NCBI GenBank assembly: GCA_027257055.1
Contig: JAPVLO010000074.1
Coordinates: 1,488,001 to 1,552,000, forward strand
Direction: 5' to 3'
DNA: 64,000 bases
Source of the DNA: Cephalopachus bancanus
Lineage: Eukaryota; Chordata; Mammalia; Primates; Tarsiidae
Shown: one piece after another, positions 45,764 to 56,784 of the stretch
Position numbering within the stretch: the first letter of the stretch is position 1
Layout of the letters: each line of letters begins with the position of its first letter
Position numbers and translations under genes: made by a program
The notes under the pieces: model-generated
What the model was told of the DNA's origin: nothing
What the model saw: only the letters and a program-made list of their open reading frames with translations
Database searches by the model: none

Positions 45764-46455
45764 AAAGAAATGCAAATTAAAACTACAATGAGATACCACC
45801 TAATTCCAATAAGTATGGCTATTATTAATAAGTCAAAAAACAACAGGTGCTGTTGAAAGTGTGGTGAGAAAGGAATGTTTCTACACTATTGGTGGGAGTG
45901 CAAGCTAGTTCAACTTTTCATGAAAAGCGGTGTGGTGATTCCTAAAAGAATTAATAACTGATCTTCCATATAATCCAGCAAATTCTCTCCTGGGAATATA
46001 CCCAGAAGAATACAAATCGTTCTACAAAAAGACACCAGTACATGCATAATGCTCATCAAACATGGGCTTGAAAACGATATGGTACATATGCACAATGGAG
46101 TGTTATACAGCCATAAAGAAAAACAAAATCACGGACTTTGCAACAAATTGAATGGAGTTGGAGACCATCATACTAAGTGATCTATCACAGAAGCAAAGAA
46201 CTGAATACTGCATGTTCCCATTCATAAGTGGGCTCTGAACAATAGTCACGTGAGCACAAGGGAGGGATCAGCAGTGGGCACTGCTAGGGGAGGGAGAAAG
46301 GAAAAAGAATAGGGACATATGACAACACAAGGGGTACCTGGTCCACTACAGTGGAAATGAGGTCCAGTTGGAAGCCCAAACTTCACCTGCATGCAGTCTC
46401 CTTAAGTAGTTAATTCTCACTTGTACTCCACATCTCTATAATAACATATAAAAGA

Positions 46456-47926
46456 AAAGATGCAGGCTGTGTAAACTTCTGTTTTTTATTTAGCACTGTG
46501 ATCACACTCTACTGAATTAGATTAGAAACTCCTTAACTTATCCATCCCAACAAATCCATCCAGCTAGCTCTCTCCTACTAACTCCTGCACCAGTTAAAGT
46601 TACTGGAGAGAATTTTACAGCAGATTTGATCTTCTTTTAAGTTCTCTAACCCTGATTCCATTGAACCCTCATTAATGTCTGAAATTTCTTTCCTTCATTA
46701 ATTAGCTTTCTCTCATGCTTTCCACAGTGGATGTTTTCTTTCTTTCTTTCTCTCTTTCTCTCTCTCTCTCTCTTCCTTCCTTCCTTAACCAATGACAAAG
46801 CTGCTCATTTATTGTTTTAAGCAAGTGAACTCAACTTTCACTTCCACCAACAAATAAATTAAATAGTCAGAAATAATTTCCTTCAAGATTATGTTAAAAA
46901 AAAACATTCAAAGAATTATCTTTACCTATACCTTTGCTGTCCTCCATTTGTCAGACTCTAGGGGACAAATGGAATTTTCTCTAGAATATGAGTTCCCAGT
47001 CTGCTAGTGCTCCAAATTATAGCCACTCTTTCTTTGGTGAATGGAAATGGAACAGCTATTTTATTTATGACACTGGTTTTACTTTTAATTTCATTCTTGC
47101 CACAGTAAATCATATTTAATAAATATACAGGCAAAATTCGAACAAAACACTTGTGCTCTATTTATCTCTTTCCTGTGGATTAAGTACTCGTAGAGGGGAT
47201 TACACTTGCTGCTTCCATCATTCATTTTCTATTTGTTAAAATCACCGGCACCTTTGCACTCAGCAATTTCTTATCACTAGTATCACTAACAATATCAATC
47301 AATAATGACCTCACGGATGTTAAATTCAGAAGTCAATTCTCAATCTTTAAATACTTGAGCCACTGAGGGGTTTTTTTTATTAAAATAAAATGTCCTGCAC
47401 CCCTGATTCTGATTCAGTTTTTTCCTAGGGTTTTGTTTTTTATTTCATGAACTACAATTCCATGGATGTCTTTTCATTATCTAAGACGTGTCGGTTGCAC
47501 ATTTGTTTTATTTATTTGGGAAGATTATTTTATTTTTCTCTTCTAAAGAACAGTAATTTACTTCTATCTTTTTTTTTAAAGGAGTTCTATTATTTAGTGA
47601 TTTTCCCAGAAAGCAGCCAATTCTTTGAATCTGAATGCTCAGTTGTACTCCAAGTCAAACATTTACATTTGTTTTTCCATTTTTAATTGGTAATCATTTT
47701 CTCTGTGATTGTTAGTAATGTAAGCTTTCAAACTTAACAATTGTTATTTAGAAAAACCCCATTTATTGTCTGCTGAGGATATGAAAAGAGTTGCTATTTT
47801 CTCTTCAAGTTCAAGTAGATAATTTTCAGGTTACATCAATCCTTTAAATCTTTCAGGTACTGTGTCTTTCTGTTTTTGTTTTATTTTGTTTGTTTTTTGG
47901 GATTTTTTTGGTTTGATTTTTGTTTT

Positions 47927-47967
<41 letters not shown>

Positions 47968-48802
47968 ACTCTAGGGTTTAAGAGAAAGAGGAATGAATAG
48001 GCAGATCACAGATAATTTTTAAGGCAATGAAACTACTCCTCTGTCTTATACTTCAATGATGGGCATAATGTATTTTACATTAGTGAAAACTCACAGAACA
48101 TATAACACCAACATTGAACCTCAATGTAAAGAATAGACTCTGAGTGATAATGATATGTCAATGTAAGTTCATTGAGTTTAACAAATGTACCATTTTAGTA
48201 GGGATATTGATAACAAGGGAGGCTATGCAAGTGTGGTTCAAAAGTGTAAGGAAGCTCTCTACTTTCCCCTCAGATTTGCTGTGAACCTAAAATAATTGTT
48301 CTAAAAATAATTTCTAAAGCATATTATCTTTAAAAAATCTAGGGATAAGTTTTACAAAATCCATGAAATATTTTTACACTAAAAACTATAAAAAGTTACT
48401 AAGAGAAATTAAATATAATATACATTAGTTAAGAGATATACAATTTCAGTGGACTAGAGAGGACTCAATTCTCATAAGATACACATATTCTGCAAATTGA
48501 ACAGTACATTAAGTTCAAGTTTATTCCAAGTTAGAGCAGACTTAAAGAAAAATATAAGTAAAACAGACAATAAAATATAGGCAGTATAGAAAATTACTGA
48601 AACTAGCTAAATAATTTTGAAGATAAAGTTTGAGAACTTACGTGATAAGATTTCAGGATGTATTCTAATGCTACAATAGTCATAAAAATATGGTTTCTTT
48701 AGTTCTTGTAAAAAATGAACACGAGGTTGGGTGAACAATTTTAGCAGAGAAGCTAGTAACTATTTTTTGTTTTACTGTCACATAGGTTCTTTGCAGCAGG
48801 CT
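46456..48802. other. Unassigned AT-rich DNA with two microsatellites
   Basis: I see no gene. A pyrimidine microsatellite (TTTC/TC/TTCC) lies at 46736-46786 and a pure (TG)n run of about 18 units at 47929-47965. Open frames are short, and the longest (47447-47686) is T-rich chance sequence. Confidence 0.55.
47929..47965. repeat. (TG)n microsatellite
   Basis: About 18 uninterrupted TG units. Confidence 0.95.
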
Positions 48803-49161
48803 CTTTTTTATTATAAAGATGTGGGGTAAATTCAGGGCTAGGTATACAAACGTTGATTATACAGGTACCCTTATTGATGAGGTGTGCTCCTTCCTCCCCT
48901 AGCATTTTCCCACAACTGCCAAACCCACCCCCTTCCAGACAGTTTCCCACTACTGCCAATGCTTTTCTTATAGTATTATAATTGGTCAAGGTCCACTTAT
49001 GAGTGAGAACATATGGTACTGTGTTCTTTGTTTCTGTGATAGATCACTGAGTATGATAGACTCTAAATCTGCCCACGTTGCTGCAAAGTCTTTATTTTTG
49101 CCCTTCTTTATGGCCACATAATATTCTATTGTGTATATGTACCATGTTCTTTTTTATTCGT
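48803..49161 (-). mobile_element. 5'-truncated L1 3' end, antisense (main L1 family)
   Basis: The plus strand is the complement of an L1 3'UTR (GGGGTAAATTCAGGGCTAGG) and ORF2 end (GAGTGAGAACATATGGTACT, then TTCTTTATGGCCACATAATATTC). It ends near 49161 without a clear target-site duplication. Confidence 0.88.
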
Positions 49162-49284
49162 TATTGTTGAATTTTGTTTTTCTTTTATTCAATCTTTAGA
49201 AATGTAACATTTTTAACTTGTGGGTCATGCAAAACCAGGATGTGGGCCTGACTCGAGCATGCATTTTTGACTTCTAATGAAAAG

Positions 49285-49933
49285 ACTTTATCCTCCTGAA
49301 CTCATTCTATAAAGCCAACGTCATTCTGATACCAAAGACTCAACTAAGAAAGAAAACTACAGGCCAATTGAGCTGATGAATATAAACACATTCTTAACAA
49401 AGTTCTAGCAAACCACATCCAGCGATACATCAAAAGATTACCCATCATGATCAGTTGGGATTTATTCCTGGGCTGTAAGACTGCTGAATATACACAAACC
49501 AATGAAAATAACTTACCTCAGAAGTAAAAACAAAGACCACATGATTTTCTCAATAGAGGAAGACAAAAAATTCAATAAAATTCAACATCTTTTTATGACA
49601 AAAACCTTCAATCACCTAGACATTGAAGGAACATTTCTCAAAATAATCAAAGCCATCTATGACAAATTCACAATCAACATTATACTTAATAAGCAGAACC
49701 TGGAAGCATTCTCCTTAAGAATTGCAACAAGACAAGTATGCCCACTCTCATCACTCCTATTCAACTTATTCCTGGAAGTTCTAGCCAGAGCAGTTAGGTA
49801 AGAGAAGGAAATAAAAGATGTTCAAATAGGTAGAGAGAAAGTTAAATTATCTCTCTTCTCAGATAACATGATTCTGTATCTACAGAACCCTAAAATGTCT
49901 ACCCCAAACTGTTAGCACTTATAAGCCACTTCA
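49285..49933 (+). mobile_element. L1-I, left part: older L1 ORF2 reverse transcriptase fragment
   Basis: This reads as decayed RT from the LPNSFYKANVILIPK-like region through [13 protein letters not shown] to the active site, here FSDN (49856-49867). The open frame 49502-49801 is part of it. The last recognisable codons match ISHFRK in the human ORF2 order. The next L1 codons (GYKIN) appear at 53841, beyond a large insert. Confidence 0.88.
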
Positions 49934-49944
49934 GGAAATTTTTT

Positions 49945-50227
49945 TTTTTTTTGAGTTGGAGTCTCACTCTGTTGCCCAGACTGGAGTGCAGTGGCCGCTC
50001 CCGGCCACCGCAGCCTCAACCTGCTGGGCTCCAGCAATCCTTCTGCCTCAGTCTTCCGAGTAGCCGGAATTACAGGCATGCGCTACCATGCCCGGCTGAT
50101 TTTTTGCTTTATTGTAGAGATGAGGTCTCGCTGTCCAGGCGGGTCTTGAACCCGCAGGCTCAGGCAATCCACTCACCTCAGCCTCCCAAAGGCGCGGGAT
50201 TACAGGCTGAGACACCGAGCCCGGCTT
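49945..50227 (-). mobile_element. Alu SINE (lineage-type, short-linker form), antisense, copy 14
   Basis: A near-full dimer complement. The flanking GGAAATTTTTT-type duplication (left from 49934, right 50228-50238) is blurred by the T run. It sits exactly at the left border of the twin-primed L1-G/H, in duplicated target sequence. Confidence 0.9.
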
Positions 50228-50239
50228 GGAAATTTTTTA

Positions 50240-52089
50240 AAATATAGATTTTTAAAATTTTAAATATGTGGAGTACAATTCAGGGTTAAGTATACATATG
50301 TTTATTATGCAGGTACCCTTCCTGATGAGGTGAGCCCCACTCCTCCCCTGGCAGTTTCCCACTACTGTCACTCCCACCCTCAATCTCCTCTGGCAGTTTC
50401 CCACTACTGCCAATCCCTTTCTTATGGTATTATGATAGTTGTTCAGGTTCTGCTCATGAAAGAGAATATGTGATACTCAGTTCTTTGTTTCTATAATAGA
50501 TCACTCAGTATTATAGAATCTAAGTCCATCAGAGCGACTGTGAAGTTCATAATTGTGTCCTTATTCATGGCTGCACAATATTCCATCATGCATATGTATC
50601 ACATTTAAAAAAAATCTAGTCCTCTTTCAATGGGCAGCATGGTTGGCTCCGTGTTTTTGCTATTGTAAATAATGCTGCAGTAAACATGCATGTGCAGATA
50701 TATTTTGAGTTTCTCCAGCTATATTCCCAGTAGGGGGATTTCAGGGTCATATGGAAGGTTGACTTTTAGAGTTTTTAGGAATCACCACACTGTTTTCCAC
50801 AGAGGCTGTACTAGTTTACACTCCCACCAGCAATGTGGAAGTGTTCCCTTTTTGACACATCCTCTCCAGCATCTGTTATTTTTTGAGATAGTGATGATGG
50901 TCATTCTGACTGGAGTTAGCTGGTATCTCAGTGTAGTTTTAATTTGCATCTCCTTGATGACTAGTGAGGGTGAACATTTTTTCATGAATCTGTTAACTGA
51001 TTATGTGTCTTCTTTTGAGAAGTGTCTATTCATATCTTTGCCAACTTTGTAATGGGGCTGTTTTTTTTTTTTTTTTTTCCTTTTCAGCATGTTTGAGTTC
51101 CTTGTATATCCCAGATGTTATGCCTTTGCCAGATAAACAGCAGGCAAATATTTTCCCCCAGTCTGTGTGCTGTCTCCCCGCTCTCTCAATAATTTCTTTG
51201 GCTTTGTAGAAGCTTGTCAGTTTGATAAGGTCCCACTTGTCTATCTTATCTCTTATGGCATGGACTTTTGGGGTTTTCATTACGAATTGATTGCCAGTTC
51301 CAATTTCCATCAGGATGGCTCCTGCATTTTCTAAGGTCCTTATAGTTTGAGGTTTTACATTTAGGTCTTTGATTCATTTAGAGTTGATTTTTGTGTATGA
51401 TGATAGGAAGGAGTCTTGTTTTAATCTTCTGCATGTAGTCAGGCAGTTTTCCCAGCACCGTTTACTGAATAAGTTCTCCTCTCCCCAGTGGTTGTTGGTG
51501 GAGGCTTTGTTGAAGATGATTTGGTTGAGAAATTGATGTTTTGCGTTTGGAATCTCTGTCCAGTTCATTGGTCTGTATGCCTGTTCTTGTACCAAGGATG
51601 CTTTGATTATTGTAACTTCATAATAAAGCTTAAAATATTGGAACATGATGCCTCTCCCTTTGTTTAATTTTGTTTGTTTTGTTTTTTCCTGTGGATTGTT
51701 TTGGTTCTTCGTGGTCATTTATGTTTCCATATAAATTTCTGTATTGTCATTTCCAGGCCTGAGAAGAGTGCTGCTGGTAATTTAATGGTTATGGCACTGA
51801 ATCTGTAGATTGTCTTAAGTAGCACAGATATCTTAACAGTGTTGATTCTTCTAATCCATGAGCATGAAATATTTTTCCATTTGTTTGTGTCATCTTTGAT
51901 TTCTTTGAGCAGTGCTTTGTAGTTTTAATTATAAAGGTATTTGACTTATCTGATTATAAAGATGTCAAAGTATTTCATTTTTTGTTACTACTGTGAATGG
52001 AATTTGTGTTTCTGTCTGTTTATTGTTGGTGTATTAGAATGAGACTGACTTTTTCACATTTATTTTATAACCTGAGACCTTGCCATGAA
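50240..52089 (-). mobile_element. L1-G: 3' half of a twin-primed L1, antisense
   Basis: In the minus sense this runs from the [11 protein letters not shown] codons (about 52085) through the thumb and C-terminal region to the 3'UTR and A tail at about 50240-50270. Readable pieces include 51718-51374, 51310-51026 ([16 protein letters not shown]) and 50985-50782. It joins head to head with L1-H at about 52090. Together they form one insertion. Confidence 0.9.
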
Positions 52090-53830
52090 CCTAGTATAAA
52101 AAAATTCCATAAGGTTGAAATCCTGCGATGCACCTTCTCAGACCATAGTGGAATAAAAATAAATATCAACACCAACAAATTTCCCCCCAAACACATAGAC
52201 ATGGGCACTAAACAACATGATATTAAACAACTCCTGGGTCAACACAGAAATCCAAACAGAGATTAAAAGATGCCTGGAAACATACTATAAGAAAGGGATT
52301 AGCAGTAGTGGGAAACTGCCAGGGGGTAGGTGGGATTGGTAGTTGAGGGAAACTGCCAGGGGAGAGGGTGCATACCTCATCAACAAGGGTGCCTGCATAA
52401 TGAACATTTGTGCACCTAACCCTGGATTGTACCCCACATCTCTAAAATAAAAAAATAATAAAAAATACACCTGGAAACAAGAGAAAACAAAGAAACATCA
52501 TACCAGAATCTCTGGATGCCTTGAAATCAGTACTAAGAGAGGTATTAATATCTCTATGAATACACATGAAGAAAATGGAAAGATCACAAGTTAAGAGTCT
52601 AACAAATTACCTAAGGTAGCTGGAAAAGCAAGACCACCAAAACCCTAGCTTTAGCAGAAGAATCCAGATCACCAAGATGAATACCCAAATTTGGGACATA
52701 GAAGACAAAAATGTAACATAAAAAAATCAATGATACCAAAAGGAAAAACAAGATCGATGGACCCCTAGCTAGACTGATCAAGAAAAAGAGAGAAAAAGCC
52801 CAAATAAACACAATCAGAAATGCAAAAGATGAAGTCACAACTGACCCTGAAGTAATACAAAAGATGATCAGAGATTACTATATACACCTGTATGGAAACA
52901 AACTTGAAAATTCCTAAAGGAAATGGAGGACTTTCTTACATCACACAACCGCCCCAGGTTGAAACAAGAAGAAATCGAGACCCTAAGTAGACCAATAACA
53001 ACCCAGGAAATTGACTATGTCATAAGAACTACCCACAAAAATAAAAAGCCCTGGACCAGATGACTTTCCGGCAGAATTTTACTAAACATACAAAGAGGCA
53101 CTAATACCAATCCTATTGAAAGTATTCAAGGCAATTGAGAAAGATGGTACTCTCCTCAAACCATTTTATGAAGCTAACATTACAGTGATACTCAAACTGG
53201 GTAAAGATTCAATAAAGAAAGAGAATTATGGACCAATATCCTTGATGAACATGGATGCTAAAATTGGCAACAAGATTCTAGCAAACTGGATCCAACAACA
53301 CATCTAAACAATCATCCACCGTGACCAGTTAGGCTTTATCCCTGGGATGCAGGGCTGGTTTAACATACACAAGACCAGGAATGTAATTAAATACAGTAAC
53401 AGATGTAAAGAAAAAACAACATGATTATCTCATTAGATGCAGAAAAAGCTTTTGATGAAATCCAGCATCGCTTCTTGATAAAAACCCTCAAACATCTAGG
53501 CATAAATGGAACATACCTCAAAATAGTAAGAGCCATCTATAAGAAACCCACAGCCAACATACTGCCAAACAGACTGAAACCATTTCCCCTGTTAACCAGA
53601 ACAGGACAAGGATGCCCACTCTCATACCTCCTGTTCAACATAGTATTGGAATTCCTAGCTAGAACAATCAGACAAGAGTTGGAAATCAGGGGTATTCAAA
53701 TAGGAAAAGAGGAAGTTAAGTTATCCCTCTTTGCCGACAACATGTTTCTATATCTTGAAAACCCAAGAGAATCTGTCAAAAACTTCCTTGAACTGATAAA
53801 GTTCTGTGGCAAAATCTCAGGGTATAAAGT
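52090..53830 (+). mobile_element. L1-H: inverted 5' half of the same twin-primed L1
   Basis: In the plus sense it runs from the late endonuclease (SDHSGIKININTNKFPPK, about 52136-52190) through the RT to GKISGYKVN at 53830, the same ORF2 point where L1-G begins. The RT active site reads FADN (53730-53741). An open stretch covers 53421-53867. A 187-bp L1 3' end interrupts it at 52283-52469. The whole G/H unit is flanked by AAATTTTTTA (50230-50239) and AAATTTTCTA (53831-53840). Confidence 0.9.
52283..52469 (+). mobile_element. Very short 5'-truncated L1 3' end nested in L1-H
   Basis: Only 3'UTR and tail are present: GGGAAACTGCCAGG repeated, then CACCTAACCCTGGATTGTACC, then CCACATCTCTAAAATAAA and an A-rich tail. 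The duplication CCTGGAAACA lies at 52273-52282 and 52470-52479. ORF2 of L1-H reads through when it is removed. Confidence 0.87.
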
Positions 53831-53840
53831 AAATTTTCTA

Positions 53841-54440
53841 GATACAAAATCAACACTCAAAAATTAGTGGTATTTCTATACACATACACCATTCAAAATG
53901 AGAAACAAATCAGGAATACAACCCCATTTACAATAGCCACACATATAAAAATAAAATATCTTGGAGTACATCTAACTAATGAAGTGAAAGCCCTCTACAA
54001 CAAGAACTACAAACACCTCTAAAAGAAACAAAAGATGACACATCCTAATGGAAATACATTCCATGCTGGTGAATTGGAAGAATCAATATTGTCAAGATGT
54101 CTATACCATTCAAAGCAATCTACAGATTCAATGCAGTCTCTATCAAATGACCATCATTTTTCACACATCTAGAAATTAAACAATACTTCAATTTATGTGG
54201 AAGCCAAAGCTTCCACATAAACAAAAAGAACAAAGCTGGATTCATCACAATACCAATTTTCAAACCATACTACAAGACAATAGTAACCAGTGACTCAAGA
54301 TGGATTAACCACCAAAAGTGAGACTTTAAACTATAAAAATTTTATAAGGAAGCATAGGAAACACACTTCTGGATGGCAACCTAAGCAAAGAATTAATAGG
54401 CTCAGGCATGTATGGTCATGTGATTTTAGAAAAGATGTTG
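53841..54440 (+). mobile_element. L1-I, right part: older L1 ORF2 continuation
   Basis: This begins with codons matching the human GYKINVQK region (GATACAAAATCAACACTCAAAAATT) and continues through FTIA, KYLGV and [12 protein letters not shown] codons (about 54070) and a decayed WIKDLNV-like segment at about 54300. It then fades. It continues the fragment that stops at 49933, so the two were one element before L1-G/H inserted. Confidence 0.82.
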
Positions 54441-54939
54441 AAGTAATTCAGCAGGGAAAATATAGTAGTTTTTATGCACACTTTCAAAATGATATAGAAT
54501 AAAAATACTATATTAAGCATTGGAATATTTCTAATAGCATCAACATCTTTTTTTGGGGGGCTTACTTGTTTATTGACTTGTTTAATTGACTATTTGATTT
54601 CATTTTGGACTTCACCACAATTTTTCAATAATATAAGTGCTCTTATTGTTATAATCAGATACTGTTTTTCCTATATGCAAAAAATAAGCTTTTACTCATA
54701 AAAAATAAAATAAATTTTGGAATGCTATTTGAAAACAACTTGAATGCTTGTTCATCATATAATGTTTTTAAATTTAGAAAAAAATGTATGTGAAAGTACA
54801 CTAAGTTATGATCATCATAATGATATTGAATTTTTATCTATTATAAAATAATTGCAGATTCAAGCAACCTGTATTCTTACTTCCTATAGAATTTGCAGTT
54901 AAATCTCCAGAACATATATCATACATTATAAAATGTTAG
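54441..54939. other. Unassigned AT-rich DNA
   Basis: I see no gene or nameable transposon. Confidence 0.5.
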
Positions 54940-54950
54940 ATCTACGCATT
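54940..54950 (+). repeat. Target-site duplication of L1-D (left; right copy 62363-62373)
   Basis: ATCTACGCATT on the left and ATCTATGCATT on the right, 10 of 11 identical, differing at a CpG. The copies sit exactly beyond the L1-D tail and its 5' end. Confidence 0.82.
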
Positions 54951-54978
54951 TTTTTAACCTTTAAATTATTATGATTAT

Positions 54979-55264
54979 TAGTTTTTGAGTTGGAGTCTCA
55001 CTCTGTCACCCAGACTGGAGTGCAGTGGCCACTCCCGGCCACCGCAGCCTCGACCTGCTGGGCTCTGGCAATCCTTCCGCCTCAGCCTTCCAAGTAGCTG
55101 GAACTACAGGCGCGCGCTACCATGCCGGGTTGATTTTTGATTTATTGTAGAGATGAGGTCTCACCAAGTTGCCCAGGCAGGTCTTGAACCCGTGGGCTCA
55201 GGCAATCCACTCACCTCAGCCTCCCAAAGGCGTTGGATTACAGACTGAGCCACCGAGCCCGGCT
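54979..55264 (-). mobile_element. Alu SINE (lineage-type, long-linker form), antisense, copy 15
   Basis: A full dimer complement inserted in the tail of L1-D. It has the long linker CACCAAGTTGCCCAGGC and a 5' end at GAGCCCGGCT. TTAAATT precedes (54963-54969) and follows (55264-55270) and may be part of the target duplication. Confidence 0.92.
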
Positions 55265-55619
55265 TAAATTCTTTATTTTAAAATTGTGGGGTACAATTCA
55301 GGTTTACATATTCATTGTGCAGGTACCCTTGTTGATGAGGTGTGCCCCGCCTCCATCAGGAAGTTTCCCACTGCTGCCAATCCCATCTCCCCACTGCCTT
55401 ATACTCCCACAGTTTCCCACTACTGTCAATCTTTTTCTTACAGTGTTACGATAGTTGTTCTAGGTCCACTTATGAGTGAGAATATGTGATACTCAGTTCT
55501 TTGTTTCTGTGAAAGATCGCTCAGTATTATAGGCTCTAAGTCCATCCAGGTTGCTGTGAAGTTCATGATTTTTTTCTATTTATGGTTGCATAATATTCCA
55601 TTGTGTATATGTACCACAC

Positions 55620-55912
55620 TTTTTTTTTTTTTTTTTTTTGAGTTGGAGTCTCACTCTGTCACCCAGACTGGAGTGCAGTGGCCACTCCTGGCCACTGCAG
55701 CCTTGACCTGTTGGGCTCCAGCGATCCTTCCGCGTCAGCCTTCCGAGTAGCCGGAATTACAGGCATGCGCTGCCACGCCCGCTGATTTTTTGATTTATTG
55801 TAGAGATGAGGTCTCGCTGCCCAGGCAGGTCTCGAACCGTGGGCTCAGGCAATTCACTCACCTCAGCCTCCCAAAGGCGCGGGATTACAGACTGAGCCAC
55901 CGAGCCCGGCTA
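55620..55912 (-). mobile_element. Alu SINE (lineage-type, short-linker form), antisense, copy 16
   Basis: A full dimer complement in the ORF2 3' region of L1-D, with the short linker (GTCTCGCTGCCCAGG). The T-rich target (ACACTTTTTTTT / ACATTTTTTTTT) makes the duplication hard to fix. Confidence 0.93.
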
Positions 55913-56497
55913 CATTTTTTTTTTATCAAGTCATCTTTTGATGGGAAGCATGGTTGGTGCCATGTTTTTGTTATTGTGAACAATGCTATGATAAACATAT
56001 GTGTGCAGGTATCTTTTTTATCGAGTGATTTGAGTTCTGTCAGGTACATTCCCAGTAGGGGGATTGTGGGGTCATATGGAAGGTTGATTGTTAGAACTTT
56101 TAGCAATCACTACACTGTTTTCCACAGAGGCTATATTAATTTATACTCCCACCAACAGTGTAGAAGTGTTCCCTTTTTGACACATCCTCTCCGGCATCTG
56201 TTATTTTTTGAATTATTGATGACGGCCATTCTGACTGGAGTTAGCTGGTATCTCAGTGTAGTTTTAATTTGCATCTCCTTGATGACTAGTGAGGCTGAAC
56301 CTTTTTTCATGTATCTGTTGGCTGCTCACGTCTTCTTTTGAGAACTGCCTATTCATATCTTTTGCCTACTTTGTAATAGACTGTTTGTTTTTTGCTTTTC
56401 AGCACGTTTGAATTCCTTGTTGATCCTAGGTGTTAGGCCTTTGTAAGACATAGAGTTGTCAAATATTTTTTCCCAGTCTGTTGACTGTCTGCTCTCT

Positions 56498-56784
56498 TTT
56501 TTTTTTTTTTTGAGTTGAGTCTCACTCGGTCGCCCAGACTGGAGTGCAGTGGCCGCTCCCGGCCACCGCAGCCTCGCCTGCTGGGCTCCAGCAATCCTTC
56601 CGCCTCAGCCTTCCGAGTAGCCGGAACTACAGGCATGTGCTACCACGCCTGGCTGATTTTTTTTATTTTTATTGTAGAGATGAGGTCTGGCTGCCCAGGC
56701 GGGTCTCGAACCCGCGGGCTCAGGCAATCCACTCACCTCAGCCTCCCAAAGGTGTGGGATTACAGGCTGAGCCACCGAACCCGG
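56498..56784 (-). mobile_element. Alu SINE (lineage-type, short-linker form), antisense, copy 17
   Basis: A full dimer complement in L1-D ORF2 with a perfect 13-bp duplication, CTGTCTGCTCTCT, at 56485-56497 and 56785-56797. It is little diverged, with an intact B-box arm complement (GAACCCGCGGGC) and the short linker. Confidence 0.96.

Larger units (their letters stand above)
42002..46235 (+). pseudogene. L1-F ORF2, heavily decayed
   Basis: The expected ATG before ACAGGGATAAAC is missing. Endonuclease remnants lie at 42008-42980 (a QEIH-like codon series at about 42129; SDHSRIKINI near 42680). The microsatellite at 43119-43369 sits in the linker between endonuclease and RT. RT remnants lie at 43560-44540, with the active site degraded to LVDN (about 44290-44306). 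Thumb and C-terminal remnants run 44540-46235, including a readable stretch at 45013-45324. Alu copy 13 interrupts the C-terminal part. Confidence 0.83.
39905..46455 (+). mobile_element. L1-F: near full-length L1, sense, with two Alus and a microsatellite
   Basis: The order is 5'UTR (about 39905-40600), ORF1 (about 40600-41545), Alu copy 12, ORF2 (about 42002-46235, carrying the GGA/GAA microsatellite and Alu copy 13), and a 3'UTR to about 46455. The 5' limit is approximate. A weak candidate duplication (AGAGAAATGAT near 39894, AAAGAAAAGAT near 46452) exists. It is strongly decayed, more so than L1-A in ORF2. Confidence 0.85.
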
